This document shows positions 50,728 to 59,483 of a stretch of 64,000 nucleotides of DNA, in pieces (position 1 is the stretch's first letter; every line of letters begins with the position of its first letter). Source of the DNA: Deinococcus taeanensis (GTDB taxonomy: Bacteria; Deinococcota; Deinococci; Deinococcales; Deinococcaceae); NCBI RefSeq assembly GCF_020229735.1, contig NZ_CP083456.1, positions 194,001 through 258,000 of the forward strand, written 5' to 3'. The notes below the pieces were generated by a model. The model was not told the DNA's origin. It saw only the letters and a program-made list of their open reading frames with translations, and did no database searches. The translations under genes and the position numbers were made by a program.

Positions 50728-52131
50728 ATGACCGCCACCGAACTGGTTCTCAAATCCACGTTCGATGACCTGAATCTGGCGGAAGCGTCTCTGATCTCGT
50801 GTCTGACCCGCCTGAAACCCGGTGAGAACAGCTGGCGGCACAGTTTCGTGATTGCCGGCCGGTCGATGAACGTGGAATGCCTCGGCAACGCCTACGGCTT
50901 TCCACACGGGTCGGACAGTGACGTGATGGTGCTGCTGACCAACCTGTACCTCGAGGCAGGAAAACCGGCCGACAACAGCGTGCAGTGCACGGCGTACACC
51001 CTGCTCAAGCGGCTGGGGCGCAGTGACAGCAGCCAGAACTACCGCATCCTGCACGACAGCCTCACCCGGCTGTCCGGCACCATGTACAAGATTTCCGGGT
51101 GGCTGGATCAACCTGGAGGAAGCGCGCGGCGCGTGACCTTCCGCTTCATCGAACGCATCGAGGAGATCCAGAACAACGTCTCGAGTCTCAACCTGCAGCC
51201 CTTCGGGTCGGGTACGCAGCTGCGGATCACGCTTGACCAGCAGGTCGCCTCGTCGCTGCATTCGCCGCGGGTACGCACGTTCGATTTCGAGTTCATGCTG
51301 AAACTGCCCGGGAGTCAGAGCCGCATGCTGTTCCGTCTGCTCGATACGCTGTGGTTCAGCGATCCGCAGGCCTCACGTAGCGGCGTTCTGGAGTTCGGCG
51401 TGGTGGAGCTCGGCAAACTGCTGCGATTGACCAACCTGCGCCCGGACAGTATCCGGCGCACCATCATCCCGATTCACCAGGAGCTGATTGCCAGTGAATT
51501 TCTCAAGGATGTGGAGTTCGTCGGCCGCGGCGCTGGCCAGCAGGTGCGGTACGTGTTCAATCCGCAGCGGCCCGACTATCCGCTGAGCGCTGAGCAGCTC
51601 GAACTCGTGGGCAGAATCGCGAACATGGACGTCCCGAATGCGCAGGCCCGGCACTACGTCCGCAAACTGCCGACCGACCGGGCCCGCGAACGGATTCAGC
51701 TGGCCGAGCAGATCCTGGCGGCCACGACGACCTTCCGCAAGGGCCGGGGCGCGTACGCCTGGGACATCCTGCAGGATGAAAGCGGCAAGTATGCCGCTCC
51801 GGCTCACAGGACGGCCGTGAAGGCCCTGGAGGCGACCCCTTCGCGCCGTGAGTCCAGTCATGTGGAAGCGGAGGCTCAGGAGGCCTTTGAGGCGCAAAAG
51901 GCGCGCGCGCTTCTGCTGACACCCGCTGAGCAGTGGGAGGCGAGCCGCTCATCGCTGAAACTGCTTCTGGGCAAACCCCTGGGCGCCGCCCGCTGGAAAA
52001 GCCTGGAGCAGCGTTGCCTGTCGGGCCGGTTGTCGGCAGAAAGCATCCTGCGGGACGCCAACCGCGCTATGGCGGGCCTGACCATTCAGGACTTCATCAC
52101 GCAGCTGAGCCAGGCCCTGGACGCCGACTGA
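50728..52131 (+). CDS. repA: Replication initiator protein RepA (RPA/PF10134 type)
   Basis: The 467-residue protein fits the replication initiator A family of proteobacterial and Deinococcus plasmids. Two winged-helix units are likely at about 10-130 (SLISCLTRLKPGENSWRHSFV, QCTAYTLLKRLGRSDSSQNYRIL) and 190-300 (SRMLFRLLDTLWFSD, RLTNLRPDSIRRTIIPIHQEL). The C-terminal third is helical. Iterons before and after the gene and an AT-rich element upstream show that it starts replication here. ATG 50728 was chosen for the leaderless -10 box; upstream frame consists of translated iterons. Confidence 0.9.
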   Translation: MTATELVLKSTFDDLNLAEASLISCLTRLKPGENSWRHSFVIAGRSMNVECLGNAYGFPHGSDSDVMVLLTNLYLEAGKPADNSVQCTAYTLLKRLGRSDSSQNYRILHDSLTRLSGTMYKISGWLDQPGGSARRVTFRFIERIEEIQNNVSSLNLQPFGSGTQLRITLDQQVASSLHSPRVRTFDFEFMLKLPGSQSRMLFRLLDTLWFSDPQASRSGVLEFGVVELGKLLRLTNLRPDSIRRTIIPIHQELIASEFLKDVEFVGRGAGQQVRYVFNPQRPDYPLSAEQLELVGRIANMDVPNAQARHYVRKLPTDRARERIQLAEQILAATTTFRKGRGAYAWDILQDESGKYAAPAHRTAVKALEATPSRRESSHVEAEAQEAFEAQKARALLLTPAEQWEASRSSLKLLLGKPLGAARWKSLEQRCLSGRLSAESILRDANRAMAGLTIQDFITQLSQALDAD

Positions 52132-52206
52132 CCACCGCGGCCCTCCAGTCGGGCGGTCACCAGATCGTTGGGGGGAACCCAGGCCACAGCCGGTCACCGG
52201 CTCCAC

Positions 52207-52289
52207 CCGTCCAGTTTGTGGAGTTTCCCGGACGGCCACCCGTCCAGTTTGTGGAGTTTCCACGGGAGGTCACCCGTCCAGTTTGTGGA
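52207..52289. repeat. Three iterons downstream of repA
   Basis: Copies of CCGTCCAGTTTGTGGA at 52207, 52240 and 52274 (33-34 bp spacing), identical to the upstream iterons. Flanking repeats of this kind often act in handcuffing or incompatibility control. Confidence 0.95.
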
Positions 52290-52350
52290 ATTGAGCCTTC
52301 AGGGAAGAAAGCCGCGTCTGGCAGATCACCCTCTGAGACGCCAGCGGGAC

Positions 52351-52785
52351 ATGGTTCGAGCCCCAGCCACGCGCACGTGGCCAGCATGGACCAGTGGTGG
52401 GTCGGCCGATACGGCCTCGGGACCGGGCCGTACGAACACCAACTGGCTGAGCACCTGCCCACAGCCATGACGACGCACGCCACGCGGGCTGAAGCGGCCA
52501 CCGCACTGGAGCGCCCGAAGACCCTGCAAGTGACGGACGTGGCGGCCATGCGCGGCTTGTTCTCCGAGGTGGACGAGCTTGTCTTTCAGGCCTTCGGCCG
52601 GCTGGATCAACCGTTCGAAGTGATCAGGCCCAGCGGTCGACGGACTGTCGTGACGCAACGCTGGGTGCTGATCGCCCAGATGACGCATGAGTTCCATCAC
52701 AAAGGGCAGATGCTGGCGTGTGGACGCGCCGTGGGGTCCTCCGTGCCGGATGACACCGAGACGGATCTGGTGCCGCCGTATCGTC
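52351..52785 (+). pseudogene. N-terminally truncated DinB-like gene
   Basis: From about 52351 the frame reads HAHVASMDQWWVGRYGLG, then QVTDVAAMRGLFSEVDELVF and LIAQMTHEFHHKGQMLACGRAVG, the second half of a DinB family protein with the EFHHKGQ metal motif. The first 45-50 residues are missing; the three iterons lie where they should be. Beyond 52785 the frame continues to 52901 with unrelated sequence. It was likely cut when the origin region was formed. Confidence 0.72.
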
Positions 52786-53306
52786 ACGGTCCCAGAGGGA
52801 GATACGCTAGCCGTTTTTGTGGGCGCCACCGCACACCGGTTGACGACGCGCAGGCCGGATCACCGGAGCGAAGGGCCTGTTCACCGGCGAAGCAGCGCTG
52901 ACAGGCCGCTTAGGGACGTGTGCCAGAAACCGAAGCGAGGTTTCCCCGTCCAGACAGACTGGTTCCCAACCCAGGCTTCACGGGGGCGGGGCCCCCGTGA
53001 AGCGGACGTCAAGGCTCGGCGTCATTCCGCCTCTGCCCACACCGCCGCACACAGCTGTGGGACCCTCTATTCTGTGACGAGGGACGGTGCCCTTTTTATG
53101 GATGCTCCCGACTGGGACGCCTGGAACCGGTTTGTGCCGCGCGGTCACACGCCCCACTGGCCTTATCTGCTGAGCCTAGGAGCGGCTGAAGGTCGGCGCG
53201 GGCGTTGAGGTCTGTCATTCCTGATTCCGGACGCCTTCGACTCCCTGCGGCGCCCCGGGCGTATGAGTCTCCTCTGGGGAGTGCCAGGAAGCATGAGGTT
53301 CCCAGG
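52786..53306. other. Gene-free stretch after the DinB remnant
   Basis: About 520 bases with only low-complexity or short frames. A frame ending at 53208 gives MDAPDWDAWNRFVPRGHTPHW, which might be a relic of a coding region, but no start or family is evident. Confidence 0.4.
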
Positions 53307-53897
53307 ATGCCGGAGACCTCGTGTGAGCCGGTCGACAAAGTGGATGTCGATGGGGAGGAACCCGGGGGGCGCGTACGCCTCCGCGTTCCTCCTTATGCCC
53401 TGTGGGGGCGAGACACGCGCATCACCGCCGTTCAGGCAGACCCTGACGGAGTGACCCTCCTCGAGTATGGCTTTGAGGATCATTCCGCTGATGGCACAAC
53501 GGTTGCCCAAACCGCGCGAGGGGAATGGGCGGGGGTGTCCGTGACGCTCGCGGAGACCGGAAATCACAACCTCACGGCGCTGGCTGCTGAGGCGGGGCGC
53601 TACGGTCTGCCGTTCATCGACGTGCGTTTGCGTCGTCAGTTGACCGGCGCGCAGGCGCAGTGGCCCGCGCCACTCCGCCAGGCCGTTGAGGCCACTGGTG
53701 CGCAGCAGGAGACAGGTTCGTCGTCAGGCCGTCACAAGGTGGGTGATGGCCGGTTGGGTCAGACGCGTCAGAGCAAGTGGCAGGCGCCGAGGAGTGAACA
53801 GTCAGTCATGATGGGGCAGTCAACGCCGCGGCTGGGCCAGCGCCAGATTCGGATGTTCTTTCGACCTGAAGTCCACATACCGTGCCATGCGCCGTGA
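53307..53897 (+). CDS. Hypothetical protein, 196 residues
   Basis: From ATG 53307 the protein reads RVRLRVPPYALWGRDTRITAVQ, GVTLLEYGFEDHSADGTTVAQT and WAGVSVTLAETGNHNLTALAAEAGRYGLPFIDVRLR, a plausible beta-rich domain of about 110 residues. The last 60 residues are Gln/Ser/Arg rich and may be noncoding extension. No signal peptide or known family. It lies between the origin and the parAB genes. Confidence 0.5.
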   Translation: MPETSCEPVDKVDVDGEEPGGRVRLRVPPYALWGRDTRITAVQADPDGVTLLEYGFEDHSADGTTVAQTARGEWAGVSVTLAETGNHNLTALAAEAGRYGLPFIDVRLRRQLTGAQAQWPAPLRQAVEATGAQQETGSSSGRHKVGDGRLGQTRQSKWQAPRSEQSVMMGQSTPRLGQRQIRMFFRPEVHIPCHAP

Positions 53898-54073
53898 CGG
53901 ACGCGACTGTCCGGCCACTGGTCCGATGGACAGAGCCTGTTGACCGGGTCGGGGCCGCCTTTGCTGGGAAGTGGGCGCTGTGGCGCCTGCTGAGGGCCCC
54001 ACCTGCCTGATGGAGGTGGGCGCGGACCACCGGCCCGTGCCCTGACTACCGGTAAGCCAAGCGGGCCATCAGG

Positions 54074-54139
54074 CAGACAGCTGCGTCGCTCTTAACGTTA
54101 AGAGCAGACAGACAGCTGCGGTACTCTTAACGTTAAGAG
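54074..54139. repeat. Two putative parS sites in a tandem 31-bp repeat
   Basis: CAGACAGCTGCG-N3-CTCTTAACGTTAAGAG occurs at 54074-54104 and 54109-54139 (35-bp period). The palindromes are at 54089-54104 and 54124-54139. The second overlaps the last codons and stop of parB (stop at 54133-54135). Confidence 0.9.
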
Positions 54140-55029
54140 CGGGACTCTTTTGGCTCAACACCGCTGCCGAGAAGAGTCGCGAGCTCTTTGAGCAGCTTTT
54201 CGGCCCGGGCACGCTCGCGCTGTCCCAGTTGCGCCACGCGCCGGTCGTCGAGCAGTCGCCGCACCTGGGCCACAGGGCTCTCGGGCGCAGGCGCAGTCCG
54301 GCTCGCCAGCGTGATGTCCCGGACGCTCAGGTTCTCCTCGAGGGTCCGGCGCAGCAGCTCCGCCCGCCGCCTCTCGTCCTTGACCCGTGACAGCGCCGCG
54401 GCGCGGGTGTACTCCAGGTGTCCCTGGCGCATCAGGGTCAGGAGTTCCGGGGCGAAGCGCAGCACCCCGGCCTTGTTCGTCGCAAAGGACCGCCAGGATC
54501 CCCGGCCGACCCGTGAGAACACCTGGTCGAGCTGCGCCACCACAGCCGGGTCCGGTGTGCGGCGCTGGGCATGCAGCAGGGGAATAACTTCAGCTTCGGT
54601 GACGCCGAGGTCCCGCGCGATGATGGTCAGGGTCGCCTCCACCTCATCAAGGGGGTTGAGGTCCTCACGCTGCAGGTTCTCGAGCGCTGCCATGAGGTCG
54701 GCGTCGGTGTCCGGCACGTCCCGGACTGTGGCCGGAATCTCCGTCAGGCCGGCGAGCTTCGCGGCCCGCAGGCGGCGCTCCCCCGCGATGAGTTCATAGC
54801 GGTCCCCAGCGGGGCGCAGCAGCACCGGCTGCAGCACCCCCTGCGCCTGGATGCTCTGCGCCAGGGACGCCAGGCTGGCCTCGTCGAAAAAGCGGCGGGG
54901 CTGACCCGGGCGCACCGTGATGCGGTCGATAGGAACGGCGTTCGCGTCGGCAGGGGAGACCGCGGCGCTGACGGAACCCAGCAGGGACCCGAAGGCGTCG
55001 GCGCGGCTCCGTTTGGTGGCTTTAGACAC
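54133..55029 (-). CDS. parB: Partition protein ParB
   Basis: The 298-residue protein has the ParB/Noc N-terminal domain (residues 35-130): RITVRPGQPRRFFDEASLASLAQSIQ, YELIAGERRLRAAKLAGL and AALENLQREDLNPLDEVEA, the CTP-binding and clamp-forming motifs. A helix-turn-helix around 150-200 (IARDLGVTEAEVIPLL) reads DNA. The C-terminal end is a helical dimer region. GTG 55029 overlaps the parA stop by eight bases. Its likely targets are the four CTCTTAACGTTAAGAG palindromes, which differ from the chromosomal Spo0J-type parS. Confidence 0.94.
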   Translation of the reverse strand: MSKATKRSRADAFGSLLGSVSAAVSPADANAVPIDRITVRPGQPRRFFDEASLASLAQSIQAQGVLQPVLLRPAGDRYELIAGERRLRAAKLAGLTEIPATVRDVPDTDADLMAALENLQREDLNPLDEVEATLTIIARDLGVTEAEVIPLLHAQRRTPDPAVVAQLDQVFSRVGRGSWRSFATNKAGVLRFAPELLTLMRQGHLEYTRAAALSRVKDERRRAELLRRTLEENLSVRDITLASRTAPAPESPVAQVRRLLDDRRVAQLGQRERARAEKLLKELATLLGSGVEPKESRS

Positions 55030-55834
55030 GGGCAGGCACCCCCAGGGCTTCAAGCAGCTGGGAGGTCACTGTTTCGATCTCCTGCGCGGCGGGGCTGCGC
55101 CGGGCGAATTCCGGCAGCGGCTCACCGTGCAGCTGCGAATCCGGGTACAGCGCCGGCCGGTACGTCAGCGGCGTGCTGATCGGGGCGAGGTGACCGAACT
55201 GTGCGCGCAGCTGCGCCAGACTCTCGCGGCTGTGGTTGGTGGTGTCGTTGTACTGCGTGATCAGGATCATGGCCATTTTCAGTCCGGGGTTCGCTTTGCG
55301 GAAGCGGCCCAGCATCTGCACGACCGTCGACAGCCCCTTGAGGCCTTTGCCGCTGGCGGGCGCAGGCACGACCACGTACTGCGCCGCCATGACGGCCAGG
55401 GCACTGAGCTGCCCGAGGCTGGGCGGCGGGTCGATCAGCACGAAGTCGTACTGGCCGGCAAGCGGCTGAAGCGCTTCTTTCAGGCGCAGCACGCCCATCA
55501 GTTGACCGGGCAGCATCGGTTCGATCGTGGCGACGTCCAGGTGACCGGGAATGAGGTGAACGCCGTGCACGGCCACCGGCGCAGGCAGGGCGAGGTCAGC
55601 GTCGTCTTCGGCAATCACGGCCGGGTAGAGGGTGTCCTCGAGTTCGATCTCACGGAGCGTGCCGCCGGGCGCGTTCAGCTGGCGGACCCCCAGCCAGTCG
55701 GTGAGATTGGCCTGCGGGTCGGCGTCGATCAGCAGAACCCGGAAGCCTCGCCGCCCGAGCGTGAACCCGATGTCACGTGCGCTGCTGGATTTGCCCACGC
55801 CGCCGGCATGGTTGAAGAACGTGATCACCTTCAT
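55022..55834 (-). CDS. parA: Partition ATPase ParA
   Basis: The 270-residue protein has the deviant Walker A box NHAGGVGKSSSA at residues 8-19, the A' motif LLIDADPQANLT at 34-45 and the Walker B region YDFVLIDPPPSLGQLS near 120. It moves ParB-parS complexes over the nucleoid. The P-loop uses GKSS where most family members have GKTT. It lacks the N-terminal HTH of larger plasmid ParAs, so autoregulation is indirect. ATG 55834 is the first position consistent with the family start. Confidence 0.94.
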   Translation of the reverse strand: MKVITFFNHAGGVGKSSSARDIGFTLGRRGFRVLLIDADPQANLTDWLGVRQLNAPGGTLREIELEDTLYPAVIAEDDADLALPAPVAVHGVHLIPGHLDVATIEPMLPGQLMGVLRLKEALQPLAGQYDFVLIDPPPSLGQLSALAVMAAQYVVVPAPASGKGLKGLSTVVQMLGRFRKANPGLKMAMILITQYNDTTNHSRESLAQLRAQFGHLAPISTPLTYRPALYPDSQLHGEPLPEFARRSPAAQEIETVTSQLLEALGVPARV

Positions 55835-56054
55835 GTCCTGCCATGCTACAGCCTGCGCGGTCCGTCCGGCCGCGCGGTCCACCCCCCCAGCCCGGACGCC
55901 GGTGAGGGCGGGCCGGTTCACCGTCTGTGGTGCTCAGGCGCGCACGGCGGTCCGGGCGGGCCACCCGGTGGCCAGCAGGACTTCGACGCAGCTTCAGCGC
56001 CCCGCCGCCCGGGTGCTGCGCTGAGGCAACCGGACGGCCGGCGAAGAGCCGCTC

Positions 56055-56060
56055 TATGCT
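56055..56060 (+). promoter_or_regulatory. Leaderless -10 box of the esterase gene
   Basis: TATGCT lies six bases before ATG 56067; no ribosome-binding site is present. Confidence 0.55.
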
Positions 56061-56066
56061 CCGCCC

Positions 56067-56897
56067 ATGTCCCCGGACAACTTCCCACCGGACGATCTGG
56101 AACTGCGCCTGGATCTTCCCTTCAGCCGCCACGGCCTGGCGCTGGACCTGCTGCAGTCCAGAACGCGGCCGGATTCTCCGGTGCCGGCCATCATTCACCT
56201 GCACGGCGGCGCCTGGGTGATGTTCAGCAAATGGGCAGTCGATAATGTGTTCCTTGCCCGCGAGGGGTATGTCACGGTCAGTGTGGACGACCGCCTGGCC
56301 GGAGAGGCGCTGTTCCCGGCGCAGATTCACGATGTGAAGACAGCGGTGTGGTGGCTCAGGGCACACGCGAGGGACCTCAACATCGATCCCGGGAGTATCG
56401 GCGTGTGGGGCGTCAGCGCGGGCGCTCACCTCGCAGGGCTCCTGGGCGTGACGGCCGGCACCGAGGCGTTCGAAGGATTGGACGGGGGCTGGGCAGGCGA
56501 AGAGTCCAGCGTTCAGGCGGTCGGCAGTGTCTGCGGGCCCATGCACCTGACCGATCCGTCGTGGCGCCACGAGGCCGGGCCCTTTCCACTGTTTGGGCAG
56601 CCGCTCTCGGCGGTTCCTGCACAGGCGGTGGCGGCCAGCCCGATCACTTACGTGTCAGCTAACGCACCGGCGTTTGCCTTCGTTCACGGGCGGCAGGATG
56701 AGGTGGTGCCCGCCGGGCAGTCGCAACAGATGCATCAGAGGCTCCTCAAAGCGGGCGGCTCAAGCGAACTTGATCTGCTGGCGGGCGGGCACGAGATCAA
56801 CATGACGCATCCGGCAGTCATGCAGCGGCATCTGAGCCGCTTTTTCGGAACGCAGTTGGGCCGGCCTGAGCCAGGAGGACGCCCCGCCAGCCTCTGA
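56067..56897 (+). CDS. Alpha/beta hydrolase, carboxylesterase of the BD-FAE/HSL type
   Basis: The 276-residue protein has the oxyanion motif LHGGAWVMFSKWA near residue 50, the nucleophile elbow GVWGVSAGAHLAG near 113 (Ser), an Asp in HGRQDEVVPAG near 213 and a His in AGGHEINMT near 244. This is the full catalytic set of HGG-type esterases. No signal peptide, so it likely acts on cytoplasmic acyl compounds. The leaderless -10 box six bases before the ATG sets the start. It stands alone. Confidence 0.9.
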   Translation: MSPDNFPPDDLELRLDLPFSRHGLALDLLQSRTRPDSPVPAIIHLHGGAWVMFSKWAVDNVFLAREGYVTVSVDDRLAGEALFPAQIHDVKTAVWWLRAHARDLNIDPGSIGVWGVSAGAHLAGLLGVTAGTEAFEGLDGGWAGEESSVQAVGSVCGPMHLTDPSWRHEAGPFPLFGQPLSAVPAQAVAASPITYVSANAPAFAFVHGRQDEVVPAGQSQQMHQRLLKAGGSSELDLLAGGHEINMTHPAVMQRHLSRFFGTQLGRPEPGGRPASL

Positions 56898-57487
56898 GCG
56901 TCATACGCCTCAGATCAGAACATCTGGCGGGCAGCGCGTGCAAGCCAGTCCCGGCCACCTGTGTGGGCCAGCGTCCGGGGCCTTCCCCGTAGAGACGACC
57001 AGAAGTCAGTGTTGCGCATCGAATCACGGAATGACTGGCTGGAAGCGTGGCCTGTTCTGTCGTCCATTCGTGCGGACGGCCTTGATGACGGTCAGACCAT
57101 GCCGGCGTTCCGGCGTCCGGACCGACCGTTTCGGTGTGGCCTGGGTGTGCCGTGCGCGCCGCGCCCCGTGACCCGGACCAGGTGGAGACCCAGAGACACA
57201 GTGGAGGCCAGCGCCGGACTTACGGTTCTGGCACCTGTGAGGCGCGCAGGGCCGCCTTGTGAGGTTGTGAGCACGCTACGCCGTTTGAGACGCTTGAAGC
57301 GCTGATGGCCGGGCGTGACCTGAACCGGGGCGCTCAGCGCCCCTTGCCCTCGCTGAAGACAGAACAGCTCTCGGTGCCTGACTTTTCGTTCAACGAAACA
57401 CTGGGCCGTGCGGGATACTGAACAGCGGGCTCCCGGTGCGGCGTTGGAAAGTGAATGGGCGAGTGAGCGGGGAGGCGCGCCGGGTGT

Positions 57488-57688
57488 GTGGGCAGGGGAG
57501 CCTTTGCCCCGGGACAAAGGCAGGTCCCTCCGGTACCGCGCGTGTTGAGCGCGGGAGCGCCGCTTGCCCTGAGGCCCACGGTGGAGAGCCGGCTTCTGCG
57601 GGAGGCGCTGACGCGCGCGCAGGCAGAGCTTCTTGCGACCGAAAAGACCCTGGCCCACTTCGCTCAGCAGTTGCACGGACCCCCGTGA
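57488..57688 (+). CDS. Possible small protein, 66 residues
   Basis: Only the second half (ESRLLREALTRAQAELLATEKTLAHFAQQL) looks coding: an amphipathic helix. The GTG at 57488 gives 66 residues; a GTG near 57583 would give about 35. It lies 46 bp before the next small gene and may be its operon partner. Confidence 0.3.
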   Translation: MGRGAFAPGQRQVPPVPRVLSAGAPLALRPTVESRLLREALTRAQAELLATEKTLAHFAQQLHGPP

Positions 57689-57733
57689 GGCGTTCGTTCG
57701 CCGCGGCCCAGGACCAGAGAGGAGAAGACAAAG

Positions 57734-57955
57734 ATGTCCCGAACAGGCCAGACCTGGATGACCTACACGCAGGGGGTCGGCTGGATCGCGTCGCACTACG
57801 GTGAGGCGCATGCGCCGGCGCCGGAGAGCGCCGCCGTGGATGAAGGGCTGCTGCGCCGGTTTATGGGTGACCTGCGCGGCGCGGCCGTTGACTTTCAGGC
57901 CCTCAGCGACGCGACAGGCGTCAGCTACCGGCATTTCCGCCATCACCTGCGGTGA
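57734..57955 (+). CDS. Small hypothetical protein, 73 residues
   Basis: The protein starts at ATG 57734 with GGAGAAGA upstream as ribosome-binding site. It reads TWMTYTQGVGWIASHYGEA, then DEGLLRRFMGDLRGAAVDF and DATGVSYRHFRHHLR, suggesting a small helical protein, possibly with a DNA-binding-like end. The stop overlaps the next gene's GTG, so the two are translationally coupled. No family recognised. Confidence 0.65.
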   Translation: MSRTGQTWMTYTQGVGWIASHYGEAHAPAPESAAVDEGLLRRFMGDLRGAAVDFQALSDATGVSYRHFRHHLR

Positions 57956-58497
57956 CGCTCAGTATCAGTGGAGTCATGGATTTCCCCGCGCTGGGTGACG
58001 GCGTGGCGGTCATCAGTCTGCGTGACCCCGGGGACGCGGTCCCGGAGCCGCTGTCCGGTCACAGCGGGCCTTGTCTGAGCCTGGTGTTTCATGATACGGA
58101 CGGGGACGTCCTCGACGAGCCGCCGCAGCCGTGGCACCTGACGCAGGTGGAGCGTTTCCTGGTGGAGGCGGGGGAGGGGCGGGCTGTGCACGTGCACTGC
58201 TTTGCCGGCATCAGCCGCAGTCCGGCTCTGGCCAGCTTTGTGCTGGCCCTGCGTCATCCCGCGTGGCGGGACGCGGCCGTGGTGGCGGCGGTGCTGCACG
58301 TCCGGCCCCAGGCGCAGCCCAACGCCACGGTGCTGGCGCTGGCCGACGACTACCTCGGGCGCAAGCTCAGGGGCGCCTGGCGCCGGGCCGCCGCACGCTA
58401 CTCAGCCGGCGCCGGTGAACGCACAGGGTTCAGGGTCGGCCTGGGGCTCTCACCGGTGGCCGCCGCTTCCGGCCTGTGGGCTCAGCGCAGTCTGTGA
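57952..58497 (+). CDS. Dual-specificity-like protein phosphatase
   Basis: The 181-residue protein has the phosphatase loop VHCFAGISRSPALA at about 81-94 (HCxxGxSRS), with the following helix SFVLALRH. An Asp-containing segment (PCLSLVFHDTDGDVLDEPPQPW near 40) could provide the general acid. GTG 57952 overlaps the previous stop by four bases. The size fits bacterial dual-specificity phosphatases that act on phosphotyrosine or nucleotide-like substrates. The C-terminus is Arg/Ala rich. Immediately followed by a parS palindrome. Confidence 0.85.
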   Translation: MTLSISGVMDFPALGDGVAVISLRDPGDAVPEPLSGHSGPCLSLVFHDTDGDVLDEPPQPWHLTQVERFLVEAGEGRAVHVHCFAGISRSPALASFVLALRHPAWRDAAVVAAVLHVRPQAQPNATVLALADDYLGRKLRGAWRRAAARYSAGAGERTGFRVGLGLSPVAAASGLWAQRSL

Positions 58498-58545
58498 GGC
58501 GACCTTTCCTTCTTGCCTCACGCCGACGCGGTCATCCGGAGCGCC

Positions 58546-58565
58546 TGCTCTTAACGTTAAGAGCA
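58546..58565. other. Putative parS site 4
   Basis: TGCTCTTAACGTTAAGAGCA, the same 20-bp palindrome as site 1, 49 bp after the phosphatase stop. It lies 4.4 kb from the parB-proximal sites, so the ParB-binding region spans about 8.8 kb. Confidence 0.88.
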
Positions 58566-59129
58566 GCGGAGCATCTGGGGGAGAGTGACCCAAGGCCTGA
58601 CCGGGCTGCTCTGGGCGTGCGGGGACCGGCGGATCAATCCGCGCCGCTGCAGGCGGCCGGGTGTGAGGCGCGGGTGCCGCCGGTGGCTGCGCCGGCCTGC
58701 ACCGCCACCTGACTGGCCGTGGTGGCGCAGGTCACGGTGAACGTCCCGTGCGGCCGGTAGCGGCACAGAACGCTGAGGGCGGCGAGACTGAGGCACATGG
58801 TCTGCCCTGGGCTGAGCACACCGGCCAGGCCCAGGAGAGCGCAGAGGAGAGCTGCGCCGAGGGGACGGTGGTGCGGCGGTGGGCGCGGGTGTAGGGGGCA
58901 GGGACGCTCCGGGGCAGGGAAAAGGGCGCGTCAGGCTGAGGGCACTTGTCTTCCGGTGCCTCATCAAGGCGGCGGCCGGTTTCCGGAGCAGCACAGCAGA
59001 CTCCGAACCCGCACGTGCGCTCTGGTGGGCGGCATCCGGTCCTTGTCATCCGCTGACGTCGCGCGGGGCCGCGCGGCGCGTCAGTGGATGTCGCATGTCC
59101 GGGACAGACTGGAAGCAGGAGGAACAGCG
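58566..59129. other. Gene-poor stretch, possible small membrane frame
   Basis: No certain gene. On the minus strand a frame ending at 58634 reads RPLGAALLCALLGLAGVLS and TFTVTCATTASQVAVQAG, as for a small membrane or exported protein, but no good start is visible. Confidence 0.35.
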
Positions 59130-59390
59130 ATGACCCACGTGACACTAACCGGACACGCCATCTCCCGCTTTCAAGAGCGCTTCGCCGGCAACCTCAGCTG
59201 GGCGGCCGCCGCCCGCCGGCTCGGCCGGCTGCTGCGCCGGGCGAAATTTATGAGGATGTGCGCCGGCAAGGCGCGGCTCTACACCCTCGGGGTGATGCGG
59301 TTTGTCGTTCAGGACCGCGTGCTGGTCACGGTGTACCGCCTGCAGTACGACCTGGCCGGGCCGCCGGAGGATCTGTGGTGCCTGGCGTGA
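59130..59390 (+). CDS. Small hypothetical protein, DUF4258-like
   Basis: The 86-residue protein starts at ATG 59130, seven bases after GGAGGA. TGHAISRFQERFAGNLSWAAA at the start resembles DUF4258-type small proteins, with a central AGKARLYTLGVMRFVVQDRVLVTVYRL beta-hairpin pattern. Such proteins are sometimes toxin-like (RelE fold). No antitoxin partner is seen beside it. Role unknown. Confidence 0.68.
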   Translation: MTHVTLTGHAISRFQERFAGNLSWAAAARRLGRLLRRAKFMRMCAGKARLYTLGVMRFVVQDRVLVTVYRLQYDLAGPPEDLWCLA

Positions 59391-59483
59391 GGGCGCCGTG
59401 CCGCCAGGGCCGTGCGCGCCGCTGGGTCCCGTTTGAAGCCACTGACCTGAGTGCCGCGGGGCCGGTCCCCGCAGGGGAGAGCC

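Noticed and set aside
53898..54073. Transposase remnant between the hypothetical gene and parS repeats
   Set aside because: Short translations look vaguely like transposase ends, but no DDE motif, terminal repeats or target duplication could be seen.
59130..59390. RelE-type toxin
   Set aside because: Only a loose resemblance to DUF4258; no antitoxin gene on either side, so no toxin-antitoxin call is made.
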